Of a stretch of 64,000 nucleotides of DNA, positions 8,772 to 17,247 are shown piece by piece. Position 1 is the first letter of the stretch. Each line of letters starts with the position of its first letter. The position numbers and the translations under genes are program-made. Source of the stretch: a beta proteobacterium AAP51. Its GTDB lineage: Bacteria > Pseudomonadota > Gammaproteobacteria > Burkholderiales > Burkholderiaceae_C. A model generated the notes under the pieces. It saw nothing but the letters and a program-made list of their open reading frames with translations, did no database searches and was not told where the DNA came from. The stretch covers positions 1-64,000 of the forward strand of contig LJHT01000051.1 in the NCBI GenBank assembly GCA_001295905.1, in the 5' to 3' direction.

Positions 8772-10943
8772 ATGAAGCACCTCCTGCTCGCCTTGTTCAT
8801 CGGCCCCTTGCTCGCCCACGCCCAGATGCCTCCTGTCAACGCCAAGCCGCCCGTCGCCGCCCAGGTGCCCCACATCGTCAAGAGCCCGCATGGCGACCGC
8901 ACCGACGAGTACTACTGGCTGCGTGACGACGACCCCAAGACCAAGCGGCCGGAAGTCATTCAGTACCTGGAAGCGGAGAACGCCTACACCGAAGCCGTGC
9001 TGGCGCCGCTGGCCGGCCTGCAGAAGCAGCTGGTGGCCGAGATGCGCGGCCGCATCAAGGAAGACGACAGCACGCCGCCGGTGTACGACCGCGGCTGGTG
9101 GTACTGGCGCGAGTTCAAGGCCGGCGACGAATACCCGCGCCTGATGCGCCAGCGCGGCACGCCCGAGCGTGTGGACCCCAAGGCAAAGCCCCAGCTCCTG
9201 CTGGACCAGCCCGCGCTGGCCCAGGGCCACGCCTATTTCCGCGTCGGTTCCACCGCCGTCAGCCCCGACGGCAAGCTGCTGGCCTGGACCGAGGACACCG
9301 GCGGCCGCCGCATCCACACGCTGCGCTTCAAGAACCTGGTGACGGGCCAGATCTACCCCGACAGCGTGCCCGGCGTGCTGGAGGACATGGCCTGGGCCAA
9401 CGACAACCGCACGCTGTTCTACATCCGGCAGGACCCCGTCACGCTGCAGAGCGGCCCGGTCTACCGCCACGTGCTGGGCACGGGTGCAGCGGCCGACGTG
9501 AAGGTGTTCGAAGAGGCGGACAAAACGCTCTTCGTCAACCTCGGGCGCACGGCCTCGGGCCGCTACGTCCAGATCGGCGTCTATGGCACCGAAACCGCCG
9601 AAACCCTGGTCGTGCCGGCTGACAAGCCCACCGCCGCTGTCAAGGTGGTGCTGAACCGTCGCGACAAGGTGCGCCATTCGGCCGACCACCTGAACGGCCG
9701 CTGGGTGATACGCACCAACGAAGAGGCGCTGAACTTCAAGCTGGTGAGCGCGCCAGAGGGCGCGCCCGATGTGCGCAGCCTGTGGCGCACCCTGGTGCCC
9801 GCGCGCGAGCAGGCCACGCTGGAGGCCTTCGTGCTCACCACGCGCGGCGTCGCCGTGCAAGAGCGCGTGAATGCCGACACCCGCGTGCGCCTGCTGGGCC
9901 GCGCCGGGCCGGCCAAGGCGCTGGCGCTGCCGCCGGGCACGGTGGTGGCGCTGGGCGAACACCGTGACGCCGCGGCCGTGCACCTGCGCTACAACGTCAC
10001 CTCGATGGTGCAGCCCACGGCCACCTACGACCTGCACCTGGCCACCGGCCAGGCCACGCTGCGCAAGGTGCGCGAGGTGCCGGGCTACGACGCCAGCCTC
10101 TACGCCACGCAGCGCCTGTGGGCGCCGGCGCGTGACGGCAAGCGCATCCCCGTCACGCTGGCCTGGCGCAAAGACCGCGTGAAGCTGAACGCCCAGGGCC
10201 AGGCCGACGGCACGGCGCCGCTCTTCGTCATCGGCTACGGCAGCTACGGGTATTCGTACGACCCGTCCTTCTCTTCGAACCGCCCCAGCCTGATGGACCG
10301 CGGTTTCGTGGTGGCCATCGCTCACGTGCGTGGCGGCGCCGAGCTGGGCGAAGGCTGGTACGAAGACGGCCGCATGATGAACAAGAAGAACAGCTTCACC
10401 GATTTCATCGACGCCACCGAGGCGCTGCTGAAGGCCGGCTGGGGCGCGCCGGGCCTGGTGTTCGCCAATGGCGGCTCGGCCGGCGGGCTGCTGATGGGGG
10501 CGGTGGCCAACATGGCGCCGCAGCTCTACAAGGGCATGGTGCTGGACGTGCCTTTCGTCGACGTGGTGACCACCATGCTCGACGAAAGCATTCCGCTCAC
10601 CGCCAACGAATGGCAGCAGTGGGGCGACCCGCGCGAGAAGGCGGCCTACGACTACATGCTGAGCTATTCGCCCTACGACAACATCCGGGCCCAGGCCTAC
10701 CCCGCGATGCTGGTGACCACGGGGCTGTGGGATTCGCAGGTGCAGTACTACGAGCCCGCCAAGTACGTGGCCCGCCTGCGCGCGAAGAAGACCGACAGCA
10801 ACCCGCTGCTGCTGGCCACGAACATGAAGGCCGGCCACGGTGGCGCTTCGGGGCGCTTCGAGATCCTGAACGAACTGGCGCGCGAGTACGCCTTCCTGCT
10901 GCAGCTGGCCGGCCGCGCCGAAACGGCCGGCGCGGCGAAGTAG
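8772..10943 (+). CDS. ptrB: Oligopeptidase B (S9A prolyl oligopeptidase family)
   Basis: 723 residues from ATG 8772. It cleaves short peptides after basic residues. An N-terminal hydrophobic stretch ending in AHA (about residue 17) may be a signal peptide, so a periplasmic form is possible; many homologues are cytosolic. The beta-propeller covers about residues 70-420. The catalytic alpha/beta-hydrolase domain shows HVRGGAELGEGWYEDGR, the nucleophile elbow GGSAGG with Ser569, Asp654 in GLWDSQVQY and His689 in AGHGGASGRF. Length and motifs fit oligopeptidase B better than prolyl oligopeptidase. The convergent mltB-like gene ends 7 bp away. Confidence 0.9.
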   Translation: MKHLLLALFIGPLLAHAQMPPVNAKPPVAAQVPHIVKSPHGDRTDEYYWLRDDDPKTKRPEVIQYLEAENAYTEAVLAPLAGLQKQLVAEMRGRIKEDDSTPPVYDRGWWYWREFKAGDEYPRLMRQRGTPERVDPKAKPQLLLDQPALAQGHAYFRVGSTAVSPDGKLLAWTEDTGGRRIHTLRFKNLVTGQIYPDSVPGVLEDMAWANDNRTLFYIRQDPVTLQSGPVYRHVLGTGAAADVKVFEEADKTLFVNLGRTASGRYVQIGVYGTETAETLVVPADKPTAAVKVVLNRRDKVRHSADHLNGRWVIRTNEEALNFKLVSAPEGAPDVRSLWRTLVPAREQATLEAFVLTTRGVAVQERVNADTRVRLLGRAGPAKALALPPGTVVALGEHRDAAAVHLRYNVTSMVQPTATYDLHLATGQATLRKVREVPGYDASLYATQRLWAPARDGKRIPVTLAWRKDRVKLNAQGQADGTAPLFVIGYGSYGYSYDPSFSSNRPSLMDRGFVVAIAHVRGGAELGEGWYEDGRMMNKKNSFTDFIDATEALLKAGWGAPGLVFANGGSAGGLLMGAVANMAPQLYKGMVLDVPFVDVVTTMLDESIPLTANEWQQWGDPREKAAYDYMLSYSPYDNIRAQAYPAMLVTTGLWDSQVQYYEPAKYVARLRAKKTDSNPLLLATNMKAGHGGASGRFEILNELAREYAFLLQLAGRAETAGAAK

Positions 10944-10950
10944 CGCAGCC

Positions 10951-12201
10951 TCAGCCGGGCCCGTGGCCCTGGCGCAGCGTGCTGGCGAGGTCGATCACCG
11001 CCATCGCGTAGTAGCTGCTCCAGTTGTAGCGCGTGATGACGTAGAAGTTGGCGGTGCCGGCTACGTAGCTGGGCGCGAGCTCGCCGTTCTGCAGTTCCAC
11101 CAGCGCCAGCAGGCCGCGGTGGGCCAGGGCCGCGTCGGGCAGCAGCGCGCCGCGCTCGACGAACTGCGCTGCCGTGAAGCTGGGCAGGATATCGGGGCCC
11201 AGCAGCACGGCGCGGTCGCGCGTGTCCACCGGCACGGCCACCTCGAAGTGCGTGGGCAGGCCGTGTTCCCAGCCGTGTGCGGCCAGGAAATGGGCCACGC
11301 TGCCCACCACGTCGGCGGGCTGGTCCATCAGGTCGACGTGGCCGTCTTCGTTGAAGTCCACCGCCCAGCGGTTCACGCTGCCGGGCATGAACTGCGGCAG
11401 GCCCATGGCGCCGGCGAAGCTGCCTTTCTGCTGCTGCGGGCTGGTGCCTTCGCGCGCGTTGAGCACGAAGAACTCGGCCAGCTGTTCGCGAAAGAACTCG
11501 CTGCGGTCGCGCCGGCCGGGGGGAAAGTCGAAGGCCAGCGTGGCCAGCGCATCGATGACGCGGAAGTTGCCCGTGATGCGGCCGTAGAAGGTTTCCACGC
11601 CGACGATGGCCACGACGATTTCCGGCGGCACGCCCCAGCGCTCTTCGGCCAGCGCCAGCCAGCGCGCGTGCTGCTGCCAGAAGGCCAGCCCGGCGGCCAC
11701 GCGCCGCGGCTCGATGAAGCGCGCGCGGTAAGCAGCCCAGTCTTTCGCGGTGCCGGCCGGCGGCGGCATGATGAGCTGGCGCACGGCCTCCACGCGCCGC
11801 GCCTGGCCCAGGTGCTGGTGCAGCCAGGCCAGATCCAGCCCGCGCTCGGCGGCCAGGGCCTCGGCGAAGGCGCGGGCGGCAGCGTGCCCGGCATAACTGG
11901 GGCCGGTGGGGGTGGGGCGGGGCCGAGACTTGGGTGGGGCGCGTTTTTTCGAGGGCTGGGCAGCAGCGCGTGGGCGCGGCTTCGGCGGGGTGCCAGGCTG
12001 CTGGCCCGGCGGTGTGACCGGGGCGGCTGCTTCGGCGGCCGGCGCGGTGCTGCCCAGGGCCGGCCCCAGGCTCAGGCCCAGTGCCGCACCCAGACCTGCC
12101 AGCCCGCCCGCGGCCAGCCAATGCCGGCGCCCCGGGTCTTGCGGTGCGCCGCTCAAGCCGGCCCCCGCTGCCGTGGCAGCGCGCTGTCGAACTGCCGCCA
12201 C
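10951..12201 (-). CDS. mltB: Lytic murein transglycosylase B
   Basis: 416 residues from ATG 12201. It cuts the MurNAc-GlcNAc bond of peptidoglycan, forming 1,6-anhydro ends. The SLT_2/MltB core has the catalytic Glu in VGVETFYG, then NAREGT, AGAMGLPQFMPGS and YNWSSYYAMAV. A hydrophobic segment (WLAAGGLAGLGAALGLSLG) preceded by Arg-Arg and followed by a Pro/Lys-rich linker indicates export; no lipobox Cys is evident. The ATG overlaps the upstream tgpA-like gene by 49 bp. A TTG at 12156, overlapping that gene's TGA, is an equally plausible coupled start and keeps the whole signal sequence. Last gene of the moxR-DUF58-tgpA-mltB run. Confidence 0.9.
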   Translation of the reverse strand: MAAVRQRAATAAGAGLSGAPQDPGRRHWLAAGGLAGLGAALGLSLGPALGSTAPAAEAAAPVTPPGQQPGTPPKPRPRAAAQPSKKRAPPKSRPRPTPTGPSYAGHAAARAFAEALAAERGLDLAWLHQHLGQARRVEAVRQLIMPPPAGTAKDWAAYRARFIEPRRVAAGLAFWQQHARWLALAEERWGVPPEIVVAIVGVETFYGRITGNFRVIDALATLAFDFPPGRRDRSEFFREQLAEFFVLNAREGTSPQQQKGSFAGAMGLPQFMPGSVNRWAVDFNEDGHVDLMDQPADVVGSVAHFLAAHGWEHGLPTHFEVAVPVDTRDRAVLLGPDILPSFTAAQFVERGALLPDAALAHRGLLALVELQNGELAPSYVAGTANFYVITRYNWSSYYAMAVIDLASTLRQGHGPG

Positions 12202-14186
12202 CAGGGCCGGCCAGGGGGTGCGCTGCGGCCGCTGCGGGCATAGCGCTCGCGGTCCAGGGCCTCGAGCAAGGCCGCCGCTTCGGCGCCGCGGTCGCCCAGG
12301 GCCGCGCGCAGGCGCGCGGCGCGTTCACGCGGGCCGTGGTGGGCCTGCGCGTCCACGCCCAGGGCCTGCAGCCGTTGCAGCACAAGGCGCTGCAGGCGCT
12401 GCCAGGGGTCTTGGCGGCGGCGGTCCCACCAGGCCCAGCCGGCGCCGGCCAGCGCGCCGGCGCACAGCAGCGCGCCCAGCACCTGCGCCAGGTCTTGCCA
12501 GCTGGGGGCTTCGAAGCCCAGCTCGCGCAGCAGGTCGAACTGCTGGCCGCGGCTGTAGTTCAGCACCCACTGGTTCCAGCGGTTGTTCAGCGTTTCCCAG
12601 GCATTGCGCAGGCGCGTGGCCAGCTCGGGGTCGAGCGCATTCACGGCCCCGGCCACCAGGCCCGGCGCCGGGGCCAGGCGGCGGCCCCCTTCCACGCGCT
12701 CGGGGGCCACGGCGGTGGTGGGGTCCACGCGCAGCCAGCCCTGGCCTTCCACCCAGATCTCGGCCCAGGCGTGCGCGTTGCGCTGGCGCACGATGTACCA
12801 GCCGTCCTGCGGTTCTTCGTCGGTGCCCTGGTAGCCGGTGACGATGCGCGAAGGCACGTCCATCGCCCGCATCACCACCACGAAGGCGCTGGCGAAGTGT
12901 TCGCAGAAGCCCAGCTTGCGGTCGAGCCAGAACTCGTCGATGGCGTTGCCTTCGTAAGGCCCCGGTTCCAGCGTGTAGGTGTAGCCGCCGGTGCGGATGT
13001 GGCTCAGCACGGCCTGGGCCAGCGTGGCGGCGTCGGCCGTGGCCAGCCCAGGCTGGTTGCGCAACTCGGCCGCCCACTGCAGCGTGCGCGGGTTGCTGCC
13101 GGGCGGCAGGTCGACGTAGTCGCGCAGGCCCACCACGTTCTCGCGCGGGCCGTGCCGGTGCGTCAGGTAGCTGGCGGCCTGCACGCGCACACGCTCGTGC
13201 AGCGGGCGGTCCAGCTGCCATTGGCCGTCGGCACGTTGGCGCGGCAGCCAGCCGGGCATCTGCGGCGCGCTGTCCGGGGTGCTGGGGGTCATCTCCAGCA
13301 GCGGCAGCAGCGGCAGGCGGCTGGGTTCCAGCGTCATCTCGTAGCGCAGCGCCGGGCCGCGCACCGCGAGTTCCAGCCCGGGCCGCATTTCTGGCGGGAA
13401 GCTGGAGCGGCCGCGTGTCCATTCGCGGCCGTCGAAGGCGGCCAGCACCGGGCCGCGGAAGTACATCTGCTCGGGCCGCGGCGCCGGCCCTTCGAAGCGC
13501 AGGCGCAGCGCGATGCTGTCGTCTTCGGCGATGCTGGCCACGCCGCCCAGGCGCAGGCTGCCGGAAAGACCGGTGCGGCCCTGGGCGTCATCGGGCAGGC
13601 CCCATAGCGGGCCGATGCGCGGAAACAGCACGAACAGCATCACCATCAAGGGCACGCCCAGTGCCGCAGCGCGAGCGGCCACGCCACCGGCCCGCCACAG
13701 CGAGGGCCGGCCCACCGGCATGTGCGACAGCGTCAGCGCGGTCAGCAGCCCCCACACCGAGACCAGCAGCCACAGCCCCGTGAGCAGGCTTTGTGAATAC
13801 AGGAAGTGCGTGAGCACGAGGAAGAAGCCCAGGAAGAACACCACCAGCGCGTCGCGGCGGGCGCGCAGTTCCAGCGTCTTCAGGGCCATCAGCACCACCA
13901 GCATGGTGATGCCGGCCTGCTTGCCCAGCAGCGTGCCTTCGGCCCACCAGGTGCCCATGCCGGCCAGCACCAGCAGGCCCGAGATGACCCAGCGGCTGGG
14001 CAGCGCCCCGCCGCTGAGCGCCAGCCGCGCGCGCCACAAGAGCAGCAGCGCGGCCATGGCGCTGCACCACAGCGGCAGGTGCAGCGCGTGCGGGGCCATG
14101 GCCCAGGCGATGACGGCCAGGTGGAAGAGCGTGTCGCGGGTGTCACGTGGCAGGTGGGCCGCTTGCATGCGCAGGGTAGCGAGCAT
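12153..14186 (-). CDS. tgpA: TgpA-like transmembrane transglutaminase (DUF3488/DUF4129)
   Basis: 677 residues from ATG 14186, 13 bp after the DUF58 stop. The N-terminal half has about six hydrophobic helices (for example ITMLVVLMALKTLEL and LVVFFLGFFLVLTHFLY). A periplasmic transglutaminase domain follows, with Cys in KLGFCEHFASAFVV, His in NAHAWAEIWVEGQGW and Asp in VDPTTAV. Then come one more membrane helix (VLGALLCAGALAGAGWAWW) and the short DUF4129 tail. Homologues in Pseudomonas are described as protein-glutamine gamma-glutamyltransferase TgpA. Co-occurrence with moxR and DUF58 is the standard arrangement. Its substrates here are unknown. Confidence 0.92.
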   Translation of the reverse strand: MLATLRMQAAHLPRDTRDTLFHLAVIAWAMAPHALHLPLWCSAMAALLLLWRARLALSGGALPSRWVISGLLVLAGMGTWWAEGTLLGKQAGITMLVVLMALKTLELRARRDALVVFFLGFFLVLTHFLYSQSLLTGLWLLVSVWGLLTALTLSHMPVGRPSLWRAGGVAARAAALGVPLMVMLFVLFPRIGPLWGLPDDAQGRTGLSGSLRLGGVASIAEDDSIALRLRFEGPAPRPEQMYFRGPVLAAFDGREWTRGRSSFPPEMRPGLELAVRGPALRYEMTLEPSRLPLLPLLEMTPSTPDSAPQMPGWLPRQRADGQWQLDRPLHERVRVQAASYLTHRHGPRENVVGLRDYVDLPPGSNPRTLQWAAELRNQPGLATADAATLAQAVLSHIRTGGYTYTLEPGPYEGNAIDEFWLDRKLGFCEHFASAFVVVMRAMDVPSRIVTGYQGTDEEPQDGWYIVRQRNAHAWAEIWVEGQGWLRVDPTTAVAPERVEGGRRLAPAPGLVAGAVNALDPELATRLRNAWETLNNRWNQWVLNYSRGQQFDLLRELGFEAPSWQDLAQVLGALLCAGALAGAGWAWWDRRRQDPWQRLQRLVLQRLQALGVDAQAHHGPRERAARLRAALGDRGAEAAALLEALDRERYARSGRSAPPGRPWWRQFDSALPRQRGPA

Positions 14187-14199
14187 GGGCGTCGGGCTT

Positions 14200-15342
14200 T
14201 CAGGCGTGCAGCGCCAGCATTTCGAGCGCCGCACGGCGGTGCGCGTCGCCCTGGCCCGGGGGCAGTTCGCGGCCGGGCAGGCGCAGGCCGAAGTCGACGC
14301 CTTCGTGCTCGGCCATCAGCACCCAGGCGGCCAGGCGCGACAGGCGCTGTTCGGGGTCGGCATGACCACCAGGGACATGGGCTTCGGCCCAGTCGAGCCA
14401 CAGCTCGCGCTGGGCGTTGCCTGTGGTTTCGCGGCTCACCAGTTCGCCGCTGCGCGCCACCTTCTTCCACACCACCTGGCGCATGGTGTCGCCGCGGCGC
14501 CAGGGGCGCACGCCGTCGAGTTCGCCGCCTTCGCCGCGGCGGCTGGCGCGTTCATCGCCATGCTGGGTGCTGCCCAGGGGCAGGGCAGGGGCCGGGTGTT
14601 CGGGCCGCGGCCAGGCCAGCACGCGTGCGGCCGGCCGCCACACGGTCCAGGCGCGGAACAGGCCGAAAGGGAACAGCGTTTCCACCACCAGCGTGGGCAC
14701 GGGCTGCCAACCGCGGCGTGCGGGCACCAGGCTCAGCTGCACGCTGGCCTGGCCCTGGCGCGGGGCATCGCACCAGGCCAGGCCGTGCTCGGGGGCTTCG
14801 GGCCCGGTGTGGCTGGGGCCGCTGCGCGCCGCCCCTGGGTGCGCGGGGTGCGCAGGGGGCGGCGATTCGAAGCGCAGGCCCAGGGCCGGGCGTTCCTTGC
14901 CGGGGTTGTGCACCACCACCTCCAGAAGCGCAGCTTCACCGGCAAACACCGGTTGGGCCGGGCGCAGGTGCAGCGTCAGGCCGCGCAGGTTGCCGTGGGT
15001 GAGGTGCATGCTCACCAGCCCGGCGCCGGCCAGCAGGAAGGTGAGCGCGTAACCCAGGTTCAGCTGGTAGTTGATGCTGGCCAGCAGCATCACCAGCAGC
15101 GTGGCCACGAAGGTGAGGCCAGCCCGCGTGGGCAGGATGTAGACGTTGCGCTGGCCCAGCACCCAGGTGTCTGTCAGCGGCAGGCGCGCCTGCCACCATT
15201 GGCGGAACCGGGTACGCGGGTTCAGGGCATCGAGCGGCCGCCGCGGAGCCGGCTCTGCCGGGCCGCTGGCGGCGCCCCCGGGGGCGTCCATCGCCCCCTT
15301 CGCGGCCGTCGGCAGAGCACCAGAAGCGCTTCGGGGGGGCAT
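14200..15342 (-). CDS. DUF58 domain protein
   Basis: 380 residues from ATG 15342, whose A overlaps the moxR TGA (TGATG), pointing to translational coupling. Two membrane helices (about 57-95: YILPTRAGLTFVATLLVMLL and YALTFLLAGAGLVSMHL) precede a cytoplasmic/periplasmic beta region and the DUF58 signature GEGGELDGVRPWRRGDTMRQ. About the first 34 residues are rich in Ala, Gly and Pro and are encoded by the dispersed repeat (copy 2), so this segment may be a late acquisition. ATG 15291 is an alternative start inside it. DUF58 proteins with MoxR ATPases and a TgpA protein are thought to form a membrane-associated chaperone/maturation unit. Confidence 0.9.
   Translation of the reverse strand: MPPRSASGALPTAAKGAMDAPGGAASGPAEPAPRRPLDALNPRTRFRQWWQARLPLTDTWVLGQRNVYILPTRAGLTFVATLLVMLLASINYQLNLGYALTFLLAGAGLVSMHLTHGNLRGLTLHLRPAQPVFAGEAALLEVVVHNPGKERPALGLRFESPPPAHPAHPGAARSGPSHTGPEAPEHGLAWCDAPRQGQASVQLSLVPARRGWQPVPTLVVETLFPFGLFRAWTVWRPAARVLAWPRPEHPAPALPLGSTQHGDERASRRGEGGELDGVRPWRRGDTMRQVVWKKVARSGELVSRETTGNAQRELWLDWAEAHVPGGHADPEQRLSRLAAWVLMAEHEGVDFGLRLPGRELPPGQGDAHRRAALEMLALHA
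15239..15340 (-). repeat. Dispersed hairpin repeat element, copy 2 (inside coding sequence)
   Basis: Read on the minus strand, this stretch repeats the architecture of 6936-7016: a C-run/G-run hairpin, then GGCCCGGCAGAGCCGG with stem CCGGC/GCCGG and loop AGA (AAA in copy 1), then TCCGCGGCGG. It encodes about the first 34 residues of the DUF58 protein in the annotated frame. Confidence 0.65.
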
Positions 15343-16268
15343 CAAGGAATGGGTGTGGCTTCGATCATGGCGCGCACCTGCTCGGCCGCGCCGCGGCCGG
15401 CACCGGCCACGGGCGTCAGGCGGTGGGCGATGGCCTGCGGCAGGATGGCCTGGATGTCGTCGGGGGCCACGTAGTCGCGCCCGCCCATCAGGGCCTTCGC
15501 ACGGGCCACGCGCAGCACGGCAATGCCCGCGCGCGGCGACAGCCCTTCCACGAACCAGGTGCCTGAGCGTGTGGCCGCGATCAGGGCCTGCAGGTAATCG
15601 AGCAAAGGCTCGCTGGCGCGCACCTGGTGCACCAGCTGCTGGGCGGCCAGCAGCTCGGCCGGCCGCAGCACCGGCTGCAGCGCCAGCGCGGCGCCGCGGC
15701 GGTCACCGCCGCTGAGCAGCTCGCGTTCGGCCGCCCGGTCGGGATAGCCCAGCGTGATGCGCAGCAGGAAGCGGTCGAGCTGGCTTTCGGGCAAGGGGTA
15801 GGTGCCGAGCTGGTCGCTCGGGTTCTGCGTGCCGATGACGAAAAACGGCTGCGGCAGCTTGCGCGTGTCGTTCTCCACCGAAACCTGCTGTTCTTCCATC
15901 GCCTCGAGCAGTGCGCTCTGGGTCTTGGGACCGGCGCGGTTGATCTCATCGGCCAGCAGCACCTGCGCAAACACGGGCCCGGGGTGGAAGACGAACTGGT
16001 CCTTGGCGCGTTCGAAGACGCTCACGCCGATGAGGTCGCTGGGCATCAGGTCGGCGGTGAACTGCACGCGCCGGAAATCGAGCCCGAGGCTGACAGACAA
16101 AGTGTGTGCCAGGGTCGTCTTGCCCACGCCCGGCACGTCTTCGATCAGCAGGTGGCCACCGGCCAGCAGGCAGGCCACGCAGTCCTCGATCTGCGCCCGC
16201 TTGCCCACGACGATCGTGCTAATCTGGTCGACCAGCTTCGAGAGCTGGCGCGCTATTGAGACATCCAT
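15342..16268 (-). CDS. MoxR family AAA+ ATPase
   Basis: 308 residues from ATG 16268 (MDVSIARQLSKL). This start matches the family's usual N terminus, and TATGGT lies 7 nt upstream as a possible -10. Upstream in-frame starts would overlap the divergent gene. Walker A is DVPGVGKTTLAH; Walker B is VLLADEINRAGPKTQSALLEAMEE; then IGTQNPSDQLGTYPLPESQLDRF (sensor and MoxR signature) and the C-terminal lid with GASPRAG-like GLSPRAGIAV. MoxR ATPases act as chaperones for protein complex assembly. First gene of the four-gene minus-strand operon. Confidence 0.93.
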   Translation of the reverse strand: MDVSIARQLSKLVDQISTIVVGKRAQIEDCVACLLAGGHLLIEDVPGVGKTTLAHTLSVSLGLDFRRVQFTADLMPSDLIGVSVFERAKDQFVFHPGPVFAQVLLADEINRAGPKTQSALLEAMEEQQVSVENDTRKLPQPFFVIGTQNPSDQLGTYPLPESQLDRFLLRITLGYPDRAAERELLSGGDRRGAALALQPVLRPAELLAAQQLVHQVRASEPLLDYLQALIAATRSGTWFVEGLSPRAGIAVLRVARAKALMGGRDYVAPDDIQAILPQAIAHRLTPVAGAGRGAAEQVRAMIEATPIP

Positions 16269-16308
16269 GCGCGAGACCATACCCGAATAACGGAAACCGG
16301 ATTCTTCG

Positions 16309-17247
16309 ATGAGCACCGTGTTCTACAGCCATCCTGCCTGCCGTCTGCACGACATGGGGGCTGGCCACCCCGAGTGCCCGGCGCGGCTGGATGCCATTGC
16401 CGACCACCTGCTCGCCACAGGCCTGGACGTGGCCCTGGAATACCGTGAGGCCCCCCAGGCCACGCTGGTGCAGATAGAACGCGCGCACACCGCGCACTAT
16501 GTGACCGAAATTGCCGATCTGTTGCAGCGTGTGGCCGACAGCGGCGAAACCCGGGCGCTCGACCCCGACACCATCGCCTGCCCCGCCACGCTGCGTGCCG
16601 CGCTGCATGCCGCCGGCGCCGCCGTGGCCGCCACCGACGACGTGCTGGCCGGCCGCGCCAGCACCGCCTTCTGCAGCGTGCGCCCGCCCGGCCACCACGC
16701 CACGCGCGACGAAGCCATGGGCTTCTGCTTCTTCAACAACGTGGCCATCGCAGCGCGCCATGCGCTGGACGTGCACGGCTTGAGCCGCGTGGCCATCATC
16801 GATTTCGACGTGCACCACGGCAACGGCACCGAAGACATCATCGCCGGCGACGAGCGCGTGCTGATGTGCAGCTATTTCCAGCATCCGCTCTACCCCTACA
16901 GCGGCGCCGTGCCCAAGGGCACGAACATGGTGAACTTGCCGATGGCGCCCTACACGCGCGGCGCGGCCGTGCGCGAGGCCATCGTGCAGCAATGGCTGCC
17001 CGCGCTGGAAGCCTTCAAGCCGCAGATGATCTTCATCAGCGCCGGTTTCGACGCGCACCGCGAAGACGACCTCGGCCAGATGGGCCTGGTGGAAGCCGAC
17101 TACGAATGGATGACGCAGCGCCTGGTTGAAGTGGCGCGCACGCATGCCCAGGGCCGCATCGTCAGCTGCCTGGAAGGCGGCTACCACCTCGGCGCGCTGG
17201 CGCGCAGCGTGGCGGCGCATGTGCGTGTGCTGGCCGACGTGGCCTGA
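16309..17247 (+). CDS. Histone deacetylase-like (acetylpolyamine amidohydrolase) family protein
   Basis: 312 residues. Zinc-dependent deacetylase fold with all class II-type landmarks: HPECPARL near the N terminus, RPPGHHATRDEAMGFCFFNN (tandem His), IDFDVHHGNGTEDI (Asp and His zinc ligands), SAGFDAHREDDLGQM (second Asp ligand) and EGGYHLGALA at the end. Bacterial members act on acetylated polyamines, small amides or proteins; the substrate here cannot be read from sequence. The gene is divergent from moxR, and its TGA overlaps the ATG of the mechanosensitive channel gene by one base. Confidence 0.92.
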   Translation: MSTVFYSHPACRLHDMGAGHPECPARLDAIADHLLATGLDVALEYREAPQATLVQIERAHTAHYVTEIADLLQRVADSGETRALDPDTIACPATLRAALHAAGAAVAATDDVLAGRASTAFCSVRPPGHHATRDEAMGFCFFNNVAIAARHALDVHGLSRVAIIDFDVHHGNGTEDIIAGDERVLMCSYFQHPLYPYSGAVPKGTNMVNLPMAPYTRGAAVREAIVQQWLPALEAFKPQMIFISAGFDAHREDDLGQMGLVEADYEWMTQRLVEVARTHAQGRIVSCLEGGYHLGALARSVAAHVRVLADVA

